Below are positions 27,274 through 35,891 of a DNA stretch of 64,000 nt, one piece after another. This stretch comes from Streptomyces sp. NBC_00258. GTDB taxonomy: Bacteria > Actinomycetota > Actinomycetes > Streptomycetales > Streptomycetaceae. Under the pieces are notes generated by a model that worked only from the letters and a program-made list of their open reading frames with translations, searched no databases and was not told where the DNA came from. How positions within the stretch are numbered: position 1 is the first letter of the stretch; each line of letters opens with the position of its first letter. Where the stretch lies: NCBI RefSeq assembly GCF_036182465.1, contig NZ_CP108081.1:1674001-1738000 (forward strand). The letters are read 5' to 3'. Both the position numbers and the translations under genes were made by a program.

Positions 27274-28020
27274 TCACATGTACCGGCCGCCGGTCACCTC
27301 GACCACGGCTCCGGTGACGTAGCTCGCCATGTCGGAGGCGAGGAAGAGGACGACCTGGGCGACCTCGGCGGGTTCGCCCGCGCGGGCCAGGGGGATCTCG
27401 GCGAGTTTCGCGTCCCAGGCGGCCTGGGGCATCGCCTCGGTCATCGCGGTGCGGATGAGGCCGGGCTGCACGGCGTTGACGCGGATGCCGGCCCGGGCCA
27501 GTTCCTTGGCGGACGCCTTGGTGAGGCCTACGAGTCCGGCTTTGGCCGCGCTGTAGTTGGTCTGCCCGAAGTTGCCGACCTTGCCGGCGATGGAGGAGAT
27601 GTTGACGATGCTGCCGCCCTGTCCGTGGGCGCGCATGGCCTCGGCGGCGTAGCGGGTGCCGTTCCAGGCTCCGGTGAGGTGGACGTCGACCACTGCACGG
27701 AAGTCCGCGAGGGCCATCTTGCGCAGGGTCGCGTCGCGGGTGATCCCGGCGTTGTTGACCATGACGCCGACCGGTCCGAACACGTCGGTGCCATGGGCGA
27801 CGAGGGCGGCCACCTCGTCCTCGTCGGTGACGTCGCAGCGCAGCGAGGTGGCGGCCACGCCGTTCTTGGCGAGGTGTTCGGCGGCCTGCGCCGCGGCGTC
27901 CTCGTTGATGTCGCCGATGACGACGGACGCGCCCGCGCCGCCGAGCACGCCGGCGATCTCGAAGCCGATGCCCTGTGCTCCGCCGGTGATCACGGCGTTC
28001 CTGCCGTCCAGCAGTCCCAT
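27274..28020 (-). CDS. SDR-family 3-oxoacyl/3-hydroxyacyl reductase-like enzyme
   Basis: A 248-residue FabG/PhaB-like enzyme. TGGAQGIG binds the dinucleotide, NNAGITRD is typical of 3-oxoacyl reductases, Ser in NISSIAG and YSAAK are catalytic. It is the first gene of the operon that goes on with a thiolase, so it probably oxidises the 3-hydroxyacyl-CoA that the thiolase then cleaves. The promoter side carries an AT-rich island shared in motif with 57692-57709. Confidence 0.92.
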   Translation of the reverse strand: MGLLDGRNAVITGGAQGIGFEIAGVLGGAGASVVIGDINEDAAAQAAEHLAKNGVAATSLRCDVTDEDEVAALVAHGTDVFGPVGVMVNNAGITRDATLRKMALADFRAVVDVHLTGAWNGTRYAAEAMRAHGQGGSIVNISSIAGKVGNFGQTNYSAAKAGLVGLTKASAKELARAGIRVNAVQPGLIRTAMTEAMPQAAWDAKLAEIPLARAGEPAEVAQVVLFLASDMASYVTGAVVEVTGGRYM

Positions 28021-28051
28021 GTCAGCCCGCCCTGGCTCGTCGCTATTCCTC

Positions 28052-28069
28052 TTAAATAGATAACCTATT
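28052..28069. promoter_or_regulatory. AT-rich operator-like element (type B)
   Basis: TTAAATAGATAACCTATT differs by one base from the element at 57692-57709. Its core AATAG-N5-CTATT is an inverted repeat. It lies in the 103-base divergent gap between the SDR and an acyl-CoA dehydrogenase. Confidence 0.65.
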
Positions 28070-28123
28070 ACACTGAAACAATCAATACCGCGATGGGTCG
28101 GCCAAGCGCAGGAGGCACTGCAG

Positions 28124-29341
28124 GTGGACATCACCTATCCCCCGGAGACCGAGGCGTTCCGCACCGAGGTCAAGGCGTTCCTCGCCGATGCCCTGCCCGC
28201 CGGCTGGAAGGGCATCGGCGCCCTCGACGAGGAGGCCGCCTGGGCCTTCGCGCGCGACTGGCGCCGACGGCTCGCCGAGCGCGGCCTTCTCTCGCTCACC
28301 TGGCCCGAGGAGTTCGGCGGTCGAGGCCTGTCCAAGCTCCACCAGGTCGTCCTGATGGAGGAACTGGCCCTGGCGGGCGTGCCGTTCGGTCTGCCGCAGG
28401 ACACCTTCGGCGTGAAGATGCTGGCGAACACACTGCTGCGCTGGGGCACCCAGGAGCAGAGGAGTCACTTCCTCCCGCGCATCCTCAGCGGCGAGGACAC
28501 CTGGTGCCAGGGCTACTCGGAGCCGGACGCGGGCTCGGACCTCGCCTCGCTCAGGACGCGCGCGGTGCGTGAGGGCGAGGAATGGGTGATCGACGGGCAG
28601 AAGGTGTGGACATCCGGCGCCCACCACAGCGACTGGATCTTCGTCCTGGCCCGCACCGACCCCGACGCCTCCAAGCACCGCGGCATTTCGTTCCTCCTCG
28701 TGCCGCTCGACCAACCCGGTGTCGAGGTCCGGCCGTTCCGCATGATGAGCGGGCAGCTCCACTTCAACGAGGTCTTCTTCAACGGCGCCCACACCCGGGC
28801 CGACCTCGTCGTGGGCGGAGTCGACAACGGCTGGACGGTCGCGCAGAGCCTGCTGGGCGTGGAGCGCGGGGAGGAGGCGGCGACCAATCCGATCCTCTTC
28901 CGGGCGGAGGTCGAACGCCTCGTCGAGCTGGCCCGCCTGTACGGCAGGGACCAGGACCCGGTGATCCGGCAGCGGATCGCCTGGTGCTGGTCCAAGGTCG
29001 AGATCATGCGCTTCCTCGGCTACCGGATCCTCACGGGCTGGCTCAAGGGCGCCGAACCCGGCCCCGAGACGTCGATCGCCAAGCTGTACTGGAGCGAGTA
29101 CCACACCAAGGTCACCGACCTGGCGATGGACATCATGGGCCTGCACGGCCAGGTGCCGGTCGGGCGGCCGCCCCTGCGCACCTATCGCACCGACGATCCC
29201 GGCGCCGCGAACTCCTCGGCGTCCTGGTCGACGACCTATCTGATCGCCCTGTCCGGCACGATCTATGCGGGAACGTCGCAGGTGCAGCGGAACATCCTCG
29301 CGGAGAAGGTACTGGGGCTCCCGCGCGAGCCGAGGGCTTGA
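28124..29341 (+). CDS. Acyl-CoA dehydrogenase, alpha-like type
   Basis: A 405-residue flavoprotein that introduces an alpha,beta double bond in an acyl-CoA. Visible are the FAD/substrate region WCQGYSEPDAGSDLASLRTR, WVIDGQKVWTSGAHHSDW, and the C-terminal TIYAGTSQVQRNILAEKVLG. It is of the same type as the 41159-42337 gene; this type often pairs with a second, divergent dehydrogenase to form an alpha2beta2 enzyme for bulky acyl-CoAs. The possible partner is 49926 or 42358. GTG 28124 has AGGAGG upstream. The gene stands alone, with the ~200-bp repeat at its stop codon. Confidence 0.92.
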   Translation: MDITYPPETEAFRTEVKAFLADALPAGWKGIGALDEEAAWAFARDWRRRLAERGLLSLTWPEEFGGRGLSKLHQVVLMEELALAGVPFGLPQDTFGVKMLANTLLRWGTQEQRSHFLPRILSGEDTWCQGYSEPDAGSDLASLRTRAVREGEEWVIDGQKVWTSGAHHSDWIFVLARTDPDASKHRGISFLLVPLDQPGVEVRPFRMMSGQLHFNEVFFNGAHTRADLVVGGVDNGWTVAQSLLGVERGEEAATNPILFRAEVERLVELARLYGRDQDPVIRQRIAWCWSKVEIMRFLGYRILTGWLKGAEPGPETSIAKLYWSEYHTKVTDLAMDIMGLHGQVPVGRPPLRTYRTDDPGAANSSASWSTTYLIALSGTIYAGTSQVQRNILAEKVLGLPREPRA

Positions 29342-29533
29342 TTTCGCCCCCGCCGCCCCTACCCATTCCCGTCACTTTCGGGGGCCAGCCCCCGAACCCC
29401 CCGCTCCTCAAACGCCGGAGAGGCTGAGTCTTAGCCCGTCCGGCGTTTGAGGACGAGGCCGTTCAGGCCGATAAGGGGGGTCTGGGGGCGCAGCCCCCAG
29501 GGACGGGACGGGTAAGGGCGGCGGGGGCGAAAA
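29342..29533. repeat. ~192-bp intergenic palindromic repeat, copy 1
   Basis: The element begins with TTTCGCCCCCGCCGCCCCTA and ends with its near-complement GGCGGCGGGGGCGAAAA, with inner GGCGTTTGAGGA-type hairpins. It is nearly the reverse complement of copy 2 at 39587-39806. It fills the gap between two convergent genes and starts right at the stop codon. Such GC-rich repeats are scattered in Streptomyces genomes; they can act as two-way terminators. Confidence 0.85.
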
Positions 29534-29541
29534 CACACCAC

Positions 29542-30111
29542 CTACGCCCCTCCGAACGCCTCCACCCCCGGAACCGGGCGCGGCCCCTCCCCAGGCCGCC
29601 AGCCCGCGTCGAGCTTGCGCAGGCCCACCCCGTCCGGCGCCCAGATGTGGCAGCTGTTCAGCACACCCGCCGTGGAGCGCGGATCGTGGGACCGCTCACC
29701 GGCGTCACGGCGGCGCGCGTTGGCCGAGATGGCCGCCTGGACGACGGCGGGGCCGAGGACGCGGGCCAGCTCGTAGAGGTGCGAGCACCCGGACACCCCG
29801 CGGAACCGCTCCTGGATCGCCCGGTTGTACCCGGCGGCGACACTCAGCCCGACGAGTCCGTCGAAGACCGGGGTGATCAGCGGACACTCGGCATGCGGGA
29901 ACGTACGCATGTCCGCGTCGGCGTGCACCACGACCATGTCCGCGAGGCGGACACGCACTCCGAGCACCATCCGGTGGACGACATGCGCCGGCACCTCCGC
30001 CCTGGGCCGCTCGTCACAGAGCACCGCCTCGACCGAGATCTCGTCCCCGTCCTCCTCGTGTGCGGTCACGGTGATCGTGCGCCGGTGCAGCGGCAGTTCG
30101 GCTCGCGTCAT
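29542..30111 (-). CDS. DUF2889 family protein
   Basis: A 189-residue protein. The pattern of a middle MVLGVRVRLADMVVVHADADM strand region, P-x-CPLITPVFDGLVGLSVAAG and GCSHLYELARVLGPA matches DUF2889, a family whose role is unknown but which is often seen beside CoA-ester catabolic genes. The ATG at 30111 overlaps the crotonase stop by four bases, so the two are coupled. A longer upstream frame is not needed. No membrane segment or signal is seen. Confidence 0.75.
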   Translation of the reverse strand: MTRAELPLHRRTITVTAHEEDGDEISVEAVLCDERPRAEVPAHVVHRMVLGVRVRLADMVVVHADADMRTFPHAECPLITPVFDGLVGLSVAAGYNRAIQERFRGVSGCSHLYELARVLGPAVVQAAISANARRRDAGERSHDPRSTAGVLNSCHIWAPDGVGLRKLDAGWRPGEGPRPVPGVEAFGGA

Positions 30112-30956
30112 GACGAGGCCTCCTCCCGGAGTTCCGAGGATGTCTCCGGTGCCGATGGCGGTGCCCCGAGCGCCGCGAACTCCGGCTGTCGGCGTTCGAT
30201 GAAACTGCGTACGCCCTCGCGATAGTCCGGGGCGCGCTTCGCCGTGGCGAGCAGCGCGGCCGCGCTGTCGCGGCTCTCGGTGAAGCTCCTGGACTGGTCG
30301 TCGGCGAGTTGCCGCTTGATGAGGGACATCGCGTACGGGCTGGCCGAGGAGGCGAGTCGGGTCGCGTACGCGATGGCCGTCGGGAGCAGTTCCGCCGGCT
30401 CGACCAGGCGATTCACCAGGCCCATCGCCAAGGCCTCCGTACCGGTGATCCTGCGCGAGGACAGCAGCAGATCGCTCGCGTTCCCGTATCCGACGAGCCG
30501 GGGCAGGATCCACGACACGCCGTCCTCCGCCACCAGGCCGCGCGCGCTGAAGGCGGCGGCGAACTTGGCGCCCGGTACGGCGAACCGCACGTCACACATC
30601 AGCACCTGGTTGAACCCGATGCCGGCGCAGGCGCCGTTGACGGCCGCCACGAGGGGCTTCGGGAAGGACATGGGCCTCGTGCGCGGCGGCAGCTCACCGG
30701 TCGGCCACGGGCTCGCGCCGGAGGACGCCCCGTCCAGCACACTCATGTCCATGCCCGGACAGAAACTGCGCCCCGCCCCGGTCAGCACGACGGCCCGAAC
30801 CGCCGGATCCGCCTCGGCGCGGTCGAACAGCTCGTTGTAGAGCAGCTCCATCTCCAGCGTCCAGGCGTTGTGCCGCTCGGGCCGGTTCAGGGTGAGGATC
30901 ATGACCCCGTCGTCGGTCAGCTCGGTGAGGATCACCGGGGTCGGGTTCTCGGTCAT
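30108..30956 (-). CDS. Enoyl-CoA hydratase/isomerase (crotonase) family
   Basis: A 282-residue crotonase. The oxyanion-hole region GAGRSFCPGMDMS and AAVNGACAGIGFNQVLMCD are clear. The two catalytic Glu of classical hydratases are not in their usual places; the sequence FSARGLVAEDGVSWILPRLVG belongs to a subgroup with a displaced acid. So isomerase, hydratase or hydrolase action are all possible. ATG 30956 with GGGAG is preferred to GTG 30971. It is divergent from the GntR/FCD regulator gene, with operator-like copies between them. Confidence 0.9.
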   Translation of the reverse strand: MTENPTPVILTELTDDGVMILTLNRPERHNAWTLEMELLYNELFDRAEADPAVRAVVLTGAGRSFCPGMDMSVLDGASSGASPWPTGELPPRTRPMSFPKPLVAAVNGACAGIGFNQVLMCDVRFAVPGAKFAAAFSARGLVAEDGVSWILPRLVGYGNASDLLLSSRRITGTEALAMGLVNRLVEPAELLPTAIAYATRLASSASPYAMSLIKRQLADDQSRSFTESRDSAAALLATAKRAPDYREGVRSFIERRQPEFAALGAPPSAPETSSELREEASS

Positions 30957-30987
30957 CGAGGTCACTCCCACGGGCCCGTGTTGGATT

Positions 30988-31008
30988 TATAGCTAGATGA
31001 ATCATCTA
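30988..31008. promoter_or_regulatory. Operator-like element near the crotonase start (C1)
   Basis: Contains TAGATGA-A-TCATCTA (30994-31008), a perfect 7-1-7 inverted repeat. Read on the minus strand, 30988-31008 matches 31093-31113 at 17 of 21 positions. It lies just before the crotonase gene, so binding would control it. Confidence 0.65.
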
Positions 31009-31092
31009 TATACCCACCGACGACCCAGGCGCCAGACCAAGTCCCGCATGGACAAGATCACTCACCTCTTGACCTGGTACCCTCGATGCACT

Positions 31093-31113
31093 AAGACGAT
31101 TCATTTTGCTATA
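31093..31113. promoter_or_regulatory. Operator-like element before the GntR/FCD regulator (C2)
   Basis: Shares GATTCAT and GCTATA blocks with the minus-strand reading of 30988-31008 (17 of 21). It ends 13 bases before the regulator start, so autoregulation is likely. Confidence 0.6.
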
Positions 31114-31126
31114 TGAGGAGCCCACC

Positions 31127-31927
31127 GTGGCTGAGGCAGCCCGCGCAGAAACGCCGATCGTGCCCGCTCCCTCCCGCGGCCCCGTCGGACGCCAGGTGCG
31201 CGTACCGAAGACGGCCGAACTGGTCGCCGGACACCTGCGCCGCCAGATCGTACGGGGCGAGCTGAAGCCCGACGACGCGCTGCCGCCGGAGTCGGGGCTG
31301 ATGGAGCAGTTCGGCATCTCGCGGCCGACCCTGCGCGAGGCGTTCCGCGTCCTGGAGTCGGAGTCCCTGATCACGGTCCGGCGCGGAGCGCACGGCGGTG
31401 CCCGGGTGAGCGCGCCCGACTCGGACGTCGCAGCCCGCTTCGCCGGCCTGATCCTGGAGTACCGCGGCGCCACCCTCGGGGACGTCTACCGGGCGGCGGC
31501 CCTCATCGAGCCGCCGTGCGCGCGCCAGGTCGCCACCAAGCACACGGCGGACGACATCAAGCGGCTGCGCGACGCGGTGGCTGCCGAGAAGGCCGTCCTG
31601 GACAGCCCCCTGGCCCTGGTGGACGCGCAGGACGCGTTCCACGCCCTCCTGGTCGAGCTCACCGGCAACCAGACCCTGATCCTCCTCTGCGGCATGCTGC
31701 GCAACATCATCGACCGGGCCAACGCCTCGTACACCGTGGCCGCCACCGATGCCGAGACCCAGAAGACACAGGCCCTCAAGGGGCACCGGGCGCACGTCCG
31801 GCTGGTCGGCCTGATCGAGGCCGGCAAGGCGGACGAGGCCGAGAAGCTGTGGCAGCGCCACATCTCCAGCGCCGACGACGTCGTCAACGCACTGGGCCCC
31901 AAGACGGTCCTTGAGCTCATCGACTGA
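31127..31927 (+). CDS. GntR/FCD regulator, first of two related copies
   Basis: A 266-residue regulator. The winged helix covers about 20-90 (PESGLMEQFGISRPTLREAF, then LESESLITVRRGAHGGARV); an FCD domain follows. It is clearly related to the 52184-52954 product: RVPK-AELVA-LRR-IVRGEL and SRPTLREAFRVLESESLI are shared. GTG 31127 has GAGGAG six bases upstream. It lies in the centre of the catabolic region and its flanks carry matching elements, so it is a good candidate for a regional repressor answering to an acyl-CoA. Confidence 0.92.
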   Translation: MAEAARAETPIVPAPSRGPVGRQVRVPKTAELVAGHLRRQIVRGELKPDDALPPESGLMEQFGISRPTLREAFRVLESESLITVRRGAHGGARVSAPDSDVAARFAGLILEYRGATLGDVYRAAALIEPPCARQVATKHTADDIKRLRDAVAAEKAVLDSPLALVDAQDAFHALLVELTGNQTLILLCGMLRNIIDRANASYTVAATDAETQKTQALKGHRAHVRLVGLIEAGKADEAEKLWQRHISSADDVVNALGPKTVLELID

Positions 31928-31971
31928 CCATCTCAACACCCGCCTCTCATCCTCCCTTGCGTTCTCCAAAT

Positions 31972-31987
31972 AGTTAGATAATTATAG
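31972..31987. promoter_or_regulatory. AT-rich element AGTTAGATAATTATAG (copy D)
   Basis: This 16-mer is identical to the one at 43540-43555. It lies 39 bases before the amidohydrolase start, so it could be an operator or contain a -10 region. Its presence within 100 bases after the regulator gene suggests that the amidohydrolase has its own promoter. Confidence 0.65.
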
Positions 31988-32025
31988 GAGGCGTACTGAA
32001 TGGCTTCAGGGTGGAGGCGACGGCC

Positions 32026-33207
32026 ATGGCCGAACAGCGCAAGCGGATCTTCGACTGCGACCAGCACATGTACGAGGAACGGGACTCCTTCACTCGCTAC
32101 CTCCCGAAGGAGTTCCTCGGCCAGGCAGTGGCGCCGGTGACCCTGCCGGACGGCCGTGAGGTCATCCTCGCCGGGGACCGGATCGTGGTCTGTCTGGAGC
32201 CCGAGTTCGGGCAGGTCTACCGGCCCGGCTCGCTCAAGGAGATGCTCAAGGCGATGGCCTCGGGCAACCCCGACGAGACGTACCAGTTCGAGCCGATGCA
32301 CGAGTCGTACCAGAACCGCGAGGCCCGGCTGCGCGTCATGGACGAGCAGGGACTGGACCAGACGATCATCTATCCGGGCGGCTGGGCACTCGTCGCCGAG
32401 GAGTACGTGCAGGGCGTCGAGCCGCTCTACGCCAACTACCACTCGTTCAACCGCTATATGAACGAGGTGTGGGGCTTCAACCACAACGACCGCATCTACT
32501 CCCCCGCCCTGCTGTCCCTGCGCGACCTGGACAGTGCGGTGAAGGAGCTGGAGTTCGTGCTGGAGCAGGGCGCCCGGTTCATCATGCTGCCGACCGGCCC
32601 GCAGTACGGCCGCTCGCCCGGGGACCCGTACTTCGACCCGTTCTGGAAACTGGTCAACGAGGCCAAGGCCAGCGTCTGTTACCACATCAGCGAGTTCTAC
32701 TACAACTCGAACGTCGCCCCGGCCTGGGGCCACGACGCGAGCCCGATCCACTTCCGGATGTCCGCGTGGCAGTGGATGAACACCTACGGCCAGCGCCCCA
32801 TCGAGGAGACGCTGTCGGCGCTGATCTTCGACAACCTCTTCGGGCGTTTCCCCGACATCAACGTCCTGGTGTCCGAGTTCGGCGCCGAGTGGGTGCCGCA
32901 CTTCGTCCGCCACATGGACAAGAGCCGCGGCATGGGCCGCAACGGCCCCTGGATCGGCGGCCAGTTGGACGAGCGCCCCAGCCAGGTCTTCCGCAAGCAC
33001 ATCCGCGTCGTGCCCTACCCGGAGGACGACATCCCGAGCCTGGTGAAGCGTCTCGGCTATCACGAGTCCATCGTGATGGGCTCGGACTTCCCGCACGCCG
33101 AGGGCATCGCCAACCCGGCCGACTACCGCAAGCTCCTCGCGGAGCTCGACGAGTCGGTCCAGGACGACATCATGTACAACAACGCACAGCAGCTGATCAG
33201 CCGTTGA
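32026..33207 (+). CDS. Amidohydrolase-2 (TIM-barrel metal hydrolase/decarboxylase) family
   Basis: A 393-residue metal-dependent TIM-barrel protein. The first metal motif is D10-C-D12-Q-H14; a His in CYHISEFYY and the Asp in MGSDFPHAEG complete the usual metal/catalytic set. Relatives are hydrolases and decarboxylases (ACMSD-like); actinobacterial members are often found with acyl-CoA dehydrogenases. ATG 32026 has GGAGG eight bases upstream. It might open a ring or remove a carboxyl group in the pathway. A perfect terminator follows. Confidence 0.88.
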   Translation: MAEQRKRIFDCDQHMYEERDSFTRYLPKEFLGQAVAPVTLPDGREVILAGDRIVVCLEPEFGQVYRPGSLKEMLKAMASGNPDETYQFEPMHESYQNREARLRVMDEQGLDQTIIYPGGWALVAEEYVQGVEPLYANYHSFNRYMNEVWGFNHNDRIYSPALLSLRDLDSAVKELEFVLEQGARFIMLPTGPQYGRSPGDPYFDPFWKLVNEAKASVCYHISEFYYNSNVAPAWGHDASPIHFRMSAWQWMNTYGQRPIEETLSALIFDNLFGRFPDINVLVSEFGAEWVPHFVRHMDKSRGMGRNGPWIGGQLDERPSQVFRKHIRVVPYPEDDIPSLVKRLGYHESIVMGSDFPHAEGIANPADYRKLLAELDESVQDDIMYNNAQQLISR

Positions 33208-33218
33208 GACTGGCAGTA

Positions 33219-33269
33219 CCCACTGAGTGGGCCCGGTACCGAAGGTCGGTACCGGGCCCACTCAGTGGG
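33219..33269. terminator. Perfect 22-bp stem, 7-base loop, between convergent genes
   Basis: Bases 33219-33240 pair perfectly with 33248-33269 around GAAGGTC. It lies between the amidohydrolase stop and the serine-hydrolase-like stop and should end transcription from both sides. Confidence 0.92.
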
Positions 33270-33297
33270 ACATGCGACGCGGAGAGCCAGGCCGCGC

Positions 33298-34425
33298 TCA
33301 GTCGACGAGATCGGCCGCGAGGTTCGCCAGGTTGGTGAGCAGGGCCGTCCCGCGCCGCGAGTGGTCGTAGCCCGCGAGCGGGTAGCCGTTGCTCAGACAG
33401 GCGAAGGACAGACCGGACTCCGGGTCCATGAAGCCCAGCTGGTACGCCGCGCCGGCACTGCCGAAGAGCAACGGCGAGCCGGTGGAAGGCAGTTGGCTGC
33501 CCGCATCCGGACCGGCCACGGTGACGAACAGCCCCACGCTCGTACGCCGCCCGCTGCCGCCCCCGTAGATCTGTTCGCCGTGCGGGTGCCCGGTCAGGCG
33601 GATCCTGGTGCCCTCCGCCACCGCTTCCGGCTTCCACAGGCCCGAGTGCTCCAGCGCCTGGAAGTACAGGGCGACATCGGCGGCGGTGGCGACCAGCGCG
33701 TGACTCGGCTCGCCGGCCGCGAGCACACGCGGGTCGGACAGGTACCACGGTCCCCAGGGGTCGGGCTCCTGGTCGTCGTCCGTGCGGTCGGTGGCGATCA
33801 TCGGGGCGACGGTGGCGGGCTGTCGGTCCACGGGGACGCCGAGTTCGATCGAGGACAGGCCCAGCGAGCGGGCGATCCGCTCGTGCAGGTAGTCGGCGAA
33901 GGCCAGGCCCGTACGCCGCTCGACGATCTCGGCGATCAGCCAGGCCGCCGAGGTGAGGTGGAACTGGAAGCGGCTGCCCGGCGGGTAGTCGAGCCGCCAG
34001 CGGCCGAACGCGGCGAGCCTCTGCTCGCGGTCGAGCATCTTCGGGTACCCGAGCGGCGCGAAGGGGAAGCCGGCGGTGTGTGTGAGGACGTGCTCGACCG
34101 TCACCTCCTCCTTCCCGTTCGGTGCGAACTCCGGGATGATCGCGGCGACTTGCTCACCCACGTCCAGCAGCCCGTCGCCGATCAGTTTCCACACGACGCC
34201 CGCGACGATCGACCGTCCGACGGACTGCAGGACGTACCGGGTGTCGGGACGGGCGTCGCCCCAGGTCTCGAAGGCCACCAGCCGACCGCCCCGGGCGACG
34301 GCGACCTGCGCGGACGGCAGCGGTCCGTGATCGACCTCCAGCCGGATCCTTCGCAGCAGTACGTCGAGCCGGTGCGGGTCGACTCCGACGGTCTCCGGGG
34401 CGACGACGGAGTGGTCAGGCGTCAT
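33298..34425 (-). CDS. Beta-lactamase/esterase-fold protein with altered active site
   Basis: A 375-residue class C beta-lactamase/EstB-like protein. The nucleophile motif, normally S-x-x-K, reads S68-V-G-R71, so Lys is replaced by Arg. The second motif, normally Y-x-N, lies at FQFHL (153-157), with Phe in place of Tyr. The surrounding fold markers (VLTHTAGFP, PPGSRFQFH) are in place. It may be an esterase with changed chemistry or a non-catalytic binder. The start overlaps the ligase stop by 11 bases, so it is the last gene of the six-gene leftward operon. Confidence 0.8.
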   Translation of the reverse strand: MTPDHSVVAPETVGVDPHRLDVLLRRIRLEVDHGPLPSAQVAVARGGRLVAFETWGDARPDTRYVLQSVGRSIVAGVVWKLIGDGLLDVGEQVAAIIPEFAPNGKEEVTVEHVLTHTAGFPFAPLGYPKMLDREQRLAAFGRWRLDYPPGSRFQFHLTSAAWLIAEIVERRTGLAFADYLHERIARSLGLSSIELGVPVDRQPATVAPMIATDRTDDDQEPDPWGPWYLSDPRVLAAGEPSHALVATAADVALYFQALEHSGLWKPEAVAEGTRIRLTGHPHGEQIYGGGSGRRTSVGLFVTVAGPDAGSQLPSTGSPLLFGSAGAAYQLGFMDPESGLSFACLSNGYPLAGYDHSRRGTALLTNLANLAADLVD

Positions 34426-35887
34426 GCGAGTCTCCCTTGCTCACCGGCGGTTCCCGCAGGCCGCGGCGTACGACCTTGCCGTTGGCGTTGCGCGGCAGCT
34501 CGTCCACGAACCACCAGCGGACGGGCACCTTGAACCCGGACAGGCGGTCGCGGGCGTACTCCCTGAGCAGCCCCGGTTCCGGTGGGTCGTCACGGTCGGA
34601 CGGTACGACGAAGGCGACGACGGTCTGGCCGAGCCGGTGGTCCGGCGCGCCGGCGACCGCCACGTCCGCGATGCCGGGATGCGAGGCGAGGACCGTCTCC
34701 ACCTCCAGCGGGTGGACGTTCTCGCCACCTCGGATGATCATGTCGTTTCGTCGGCCGGACAGGTAGAGGTAGCCGTCCTCCGAGACCCGGCCCAGGTCGC
34801 CGCTGTGCAGCCAGCCCTCGGCGTCGACGCGGAAGAGATGGTCGGCACGGGCGTGGATCTCGCCGACCCCGTCCGGCCCGGCGTCCCGGACCCGCAGTTC
34901 GACGCCCGGGGCGGCCCGTCCGACCGACCGCAGCAGTGCGGTGTGCCCGGCGACCGCCTCACGGTGGTCCTCGGGGGTGAGCACGCTGATGGGCGAGCCC
35001 TCCGTCTGACCGAACATGTTGAGCATGCGCACGCCGGGCATCGCCTCGTACGTGCGGCGCAGTGTGCCCGGACGGATGGGCGCGCCGCCGTACTGGAGGA
35101 CGCGCAGCCCTTCGTGGCGGGCCTGACCTGCCCCCAGCAGCGTTTCAAGCATCGCGGGGACCATGCTGGTGTGGGTGGTGCCGAGTTCCCGCAGCAGGGC
35201 CCAGCCCTCGACGGTGAAGCGCGGCAGGCCGGTGATCAGCGCGCCGGCGGCGAGGGCGACGGCGATGTTGCCGAGGCCCGCGATGTGGTGGAAGGGCGCG
35301 CTGCCGCCGTAGAAACTGTCGGGGTCGAGCGCGCAGAGCCGACCGTTGACGCCGGCACGGGCTGCCAGACGTCGCTGCGTCATGGGGACGGGTTTGGGGA
35401 TGCCCGTGGTCCCGGAGGTGTGCAGGACAGCGGCGAGCGCGTCGGGCTCGGCCGTCAACGCCCTTCCGCTCGGGCGCAGTTCGGGGACGACGACGGCGGG
35501 GCAGCCGACCAGTTGACCGACGCGCTCACCGAGTTCGGCGAACTCCGGCTGGGCGAGGAGGAGTTGGGACCCCGATGCCTCTACCACCGCCGCGATCTCG
35601 TACGGGGTCGCGCGGACGCCGAGCGGGGCGAGCGGGTGGCCCGATCCGGCGCCGCCGATCACCAGCGCGAGGGCGTCGGCAGAGGTGGCGATCAGCGCGG
35701 GCACAGGCTCGCCGGGGGCGAGGTCGAGCGTGTCGAGCAGGTCGGCCGCGCCGCCCGCCCGGTCGAGGAGTTCGCGTCCTGTCCAGCTCACGTCGTGGAA
35801 CCGGACGGCGGGGCGCGCGTGGTCGTAGGCACGGCTCACCATCGCGGTCCAGGTGGGTGCCGCTACGGCCTTCAGCGCGCCGGCCAC
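34415..35887 (-). CDS. Acyl-CoA synthetase (AMP-forming), first
   Basis: A 490-residue ANL-family ligase. The phosphate loop reads HTSGTTGIPKPVPMTQRR, the adenylate-binding region NMFGQTEGSPIS, and the hinge/second-domain motifs are LYLSGRRNDMIIRGGENV and the C-terminal Lys in LPRNANGKVVRR. It should activate a carboxylate as its CoA ester, an entry step of the pathway. GTG 35887 is four bases after the MaoC-type stop. The substrate is not predictable. Confidence 0.93.
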   Translation of the reverse strand: MAGALKAVAAPTWTAMVSRAYDHARPAVRFHDVSWTGRELLDRAGGAADLLDTLDLAPGEPVPALIATSADALALVIGGAGSGHPLAPLGVRATPYEIAAVVEASGSQLLLAQPEFAELGERVGQLVGCPAVVVPELRPSGRALTAEPDALAAVLHTSGTTGIPKPVPMTQRRLAARAGVNGRLCALDPDSFYGGSAPFHHIAGLGNIAVALAAGALITGLPRFTVEGWALLRELGTTHTSMVPAMLETLLGAGQARHEGLRVLQYGGAPIRPGTLRRTYEAMPGVRMLNMFGQTEGSPISVLTPEDHREAVAGHTALLRSVGRAAPGVELRVRDAGPDGVGEIHARADHLFRVDAEGWLHSGDLGRVSEDGYLYLSGRRNDMIIRGGENVHPLEVETVLASHPGIADVAVAGAPDHRLGQTVVAFVVPSDRDDPPEPGLLREYARDRLSGFKVPVRWWFVDELPRNANGKVVRRGLREPPVSKGDSHDA

Positions 35888-35891
35888 CGGA

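Noticed and set aside
32000..32025. ATG at 32000 as the amidohydrolase start, after AGGAGG
   Set aside because: It is out of frame with the amidohydrolase; 32026 has its own GGAGG.
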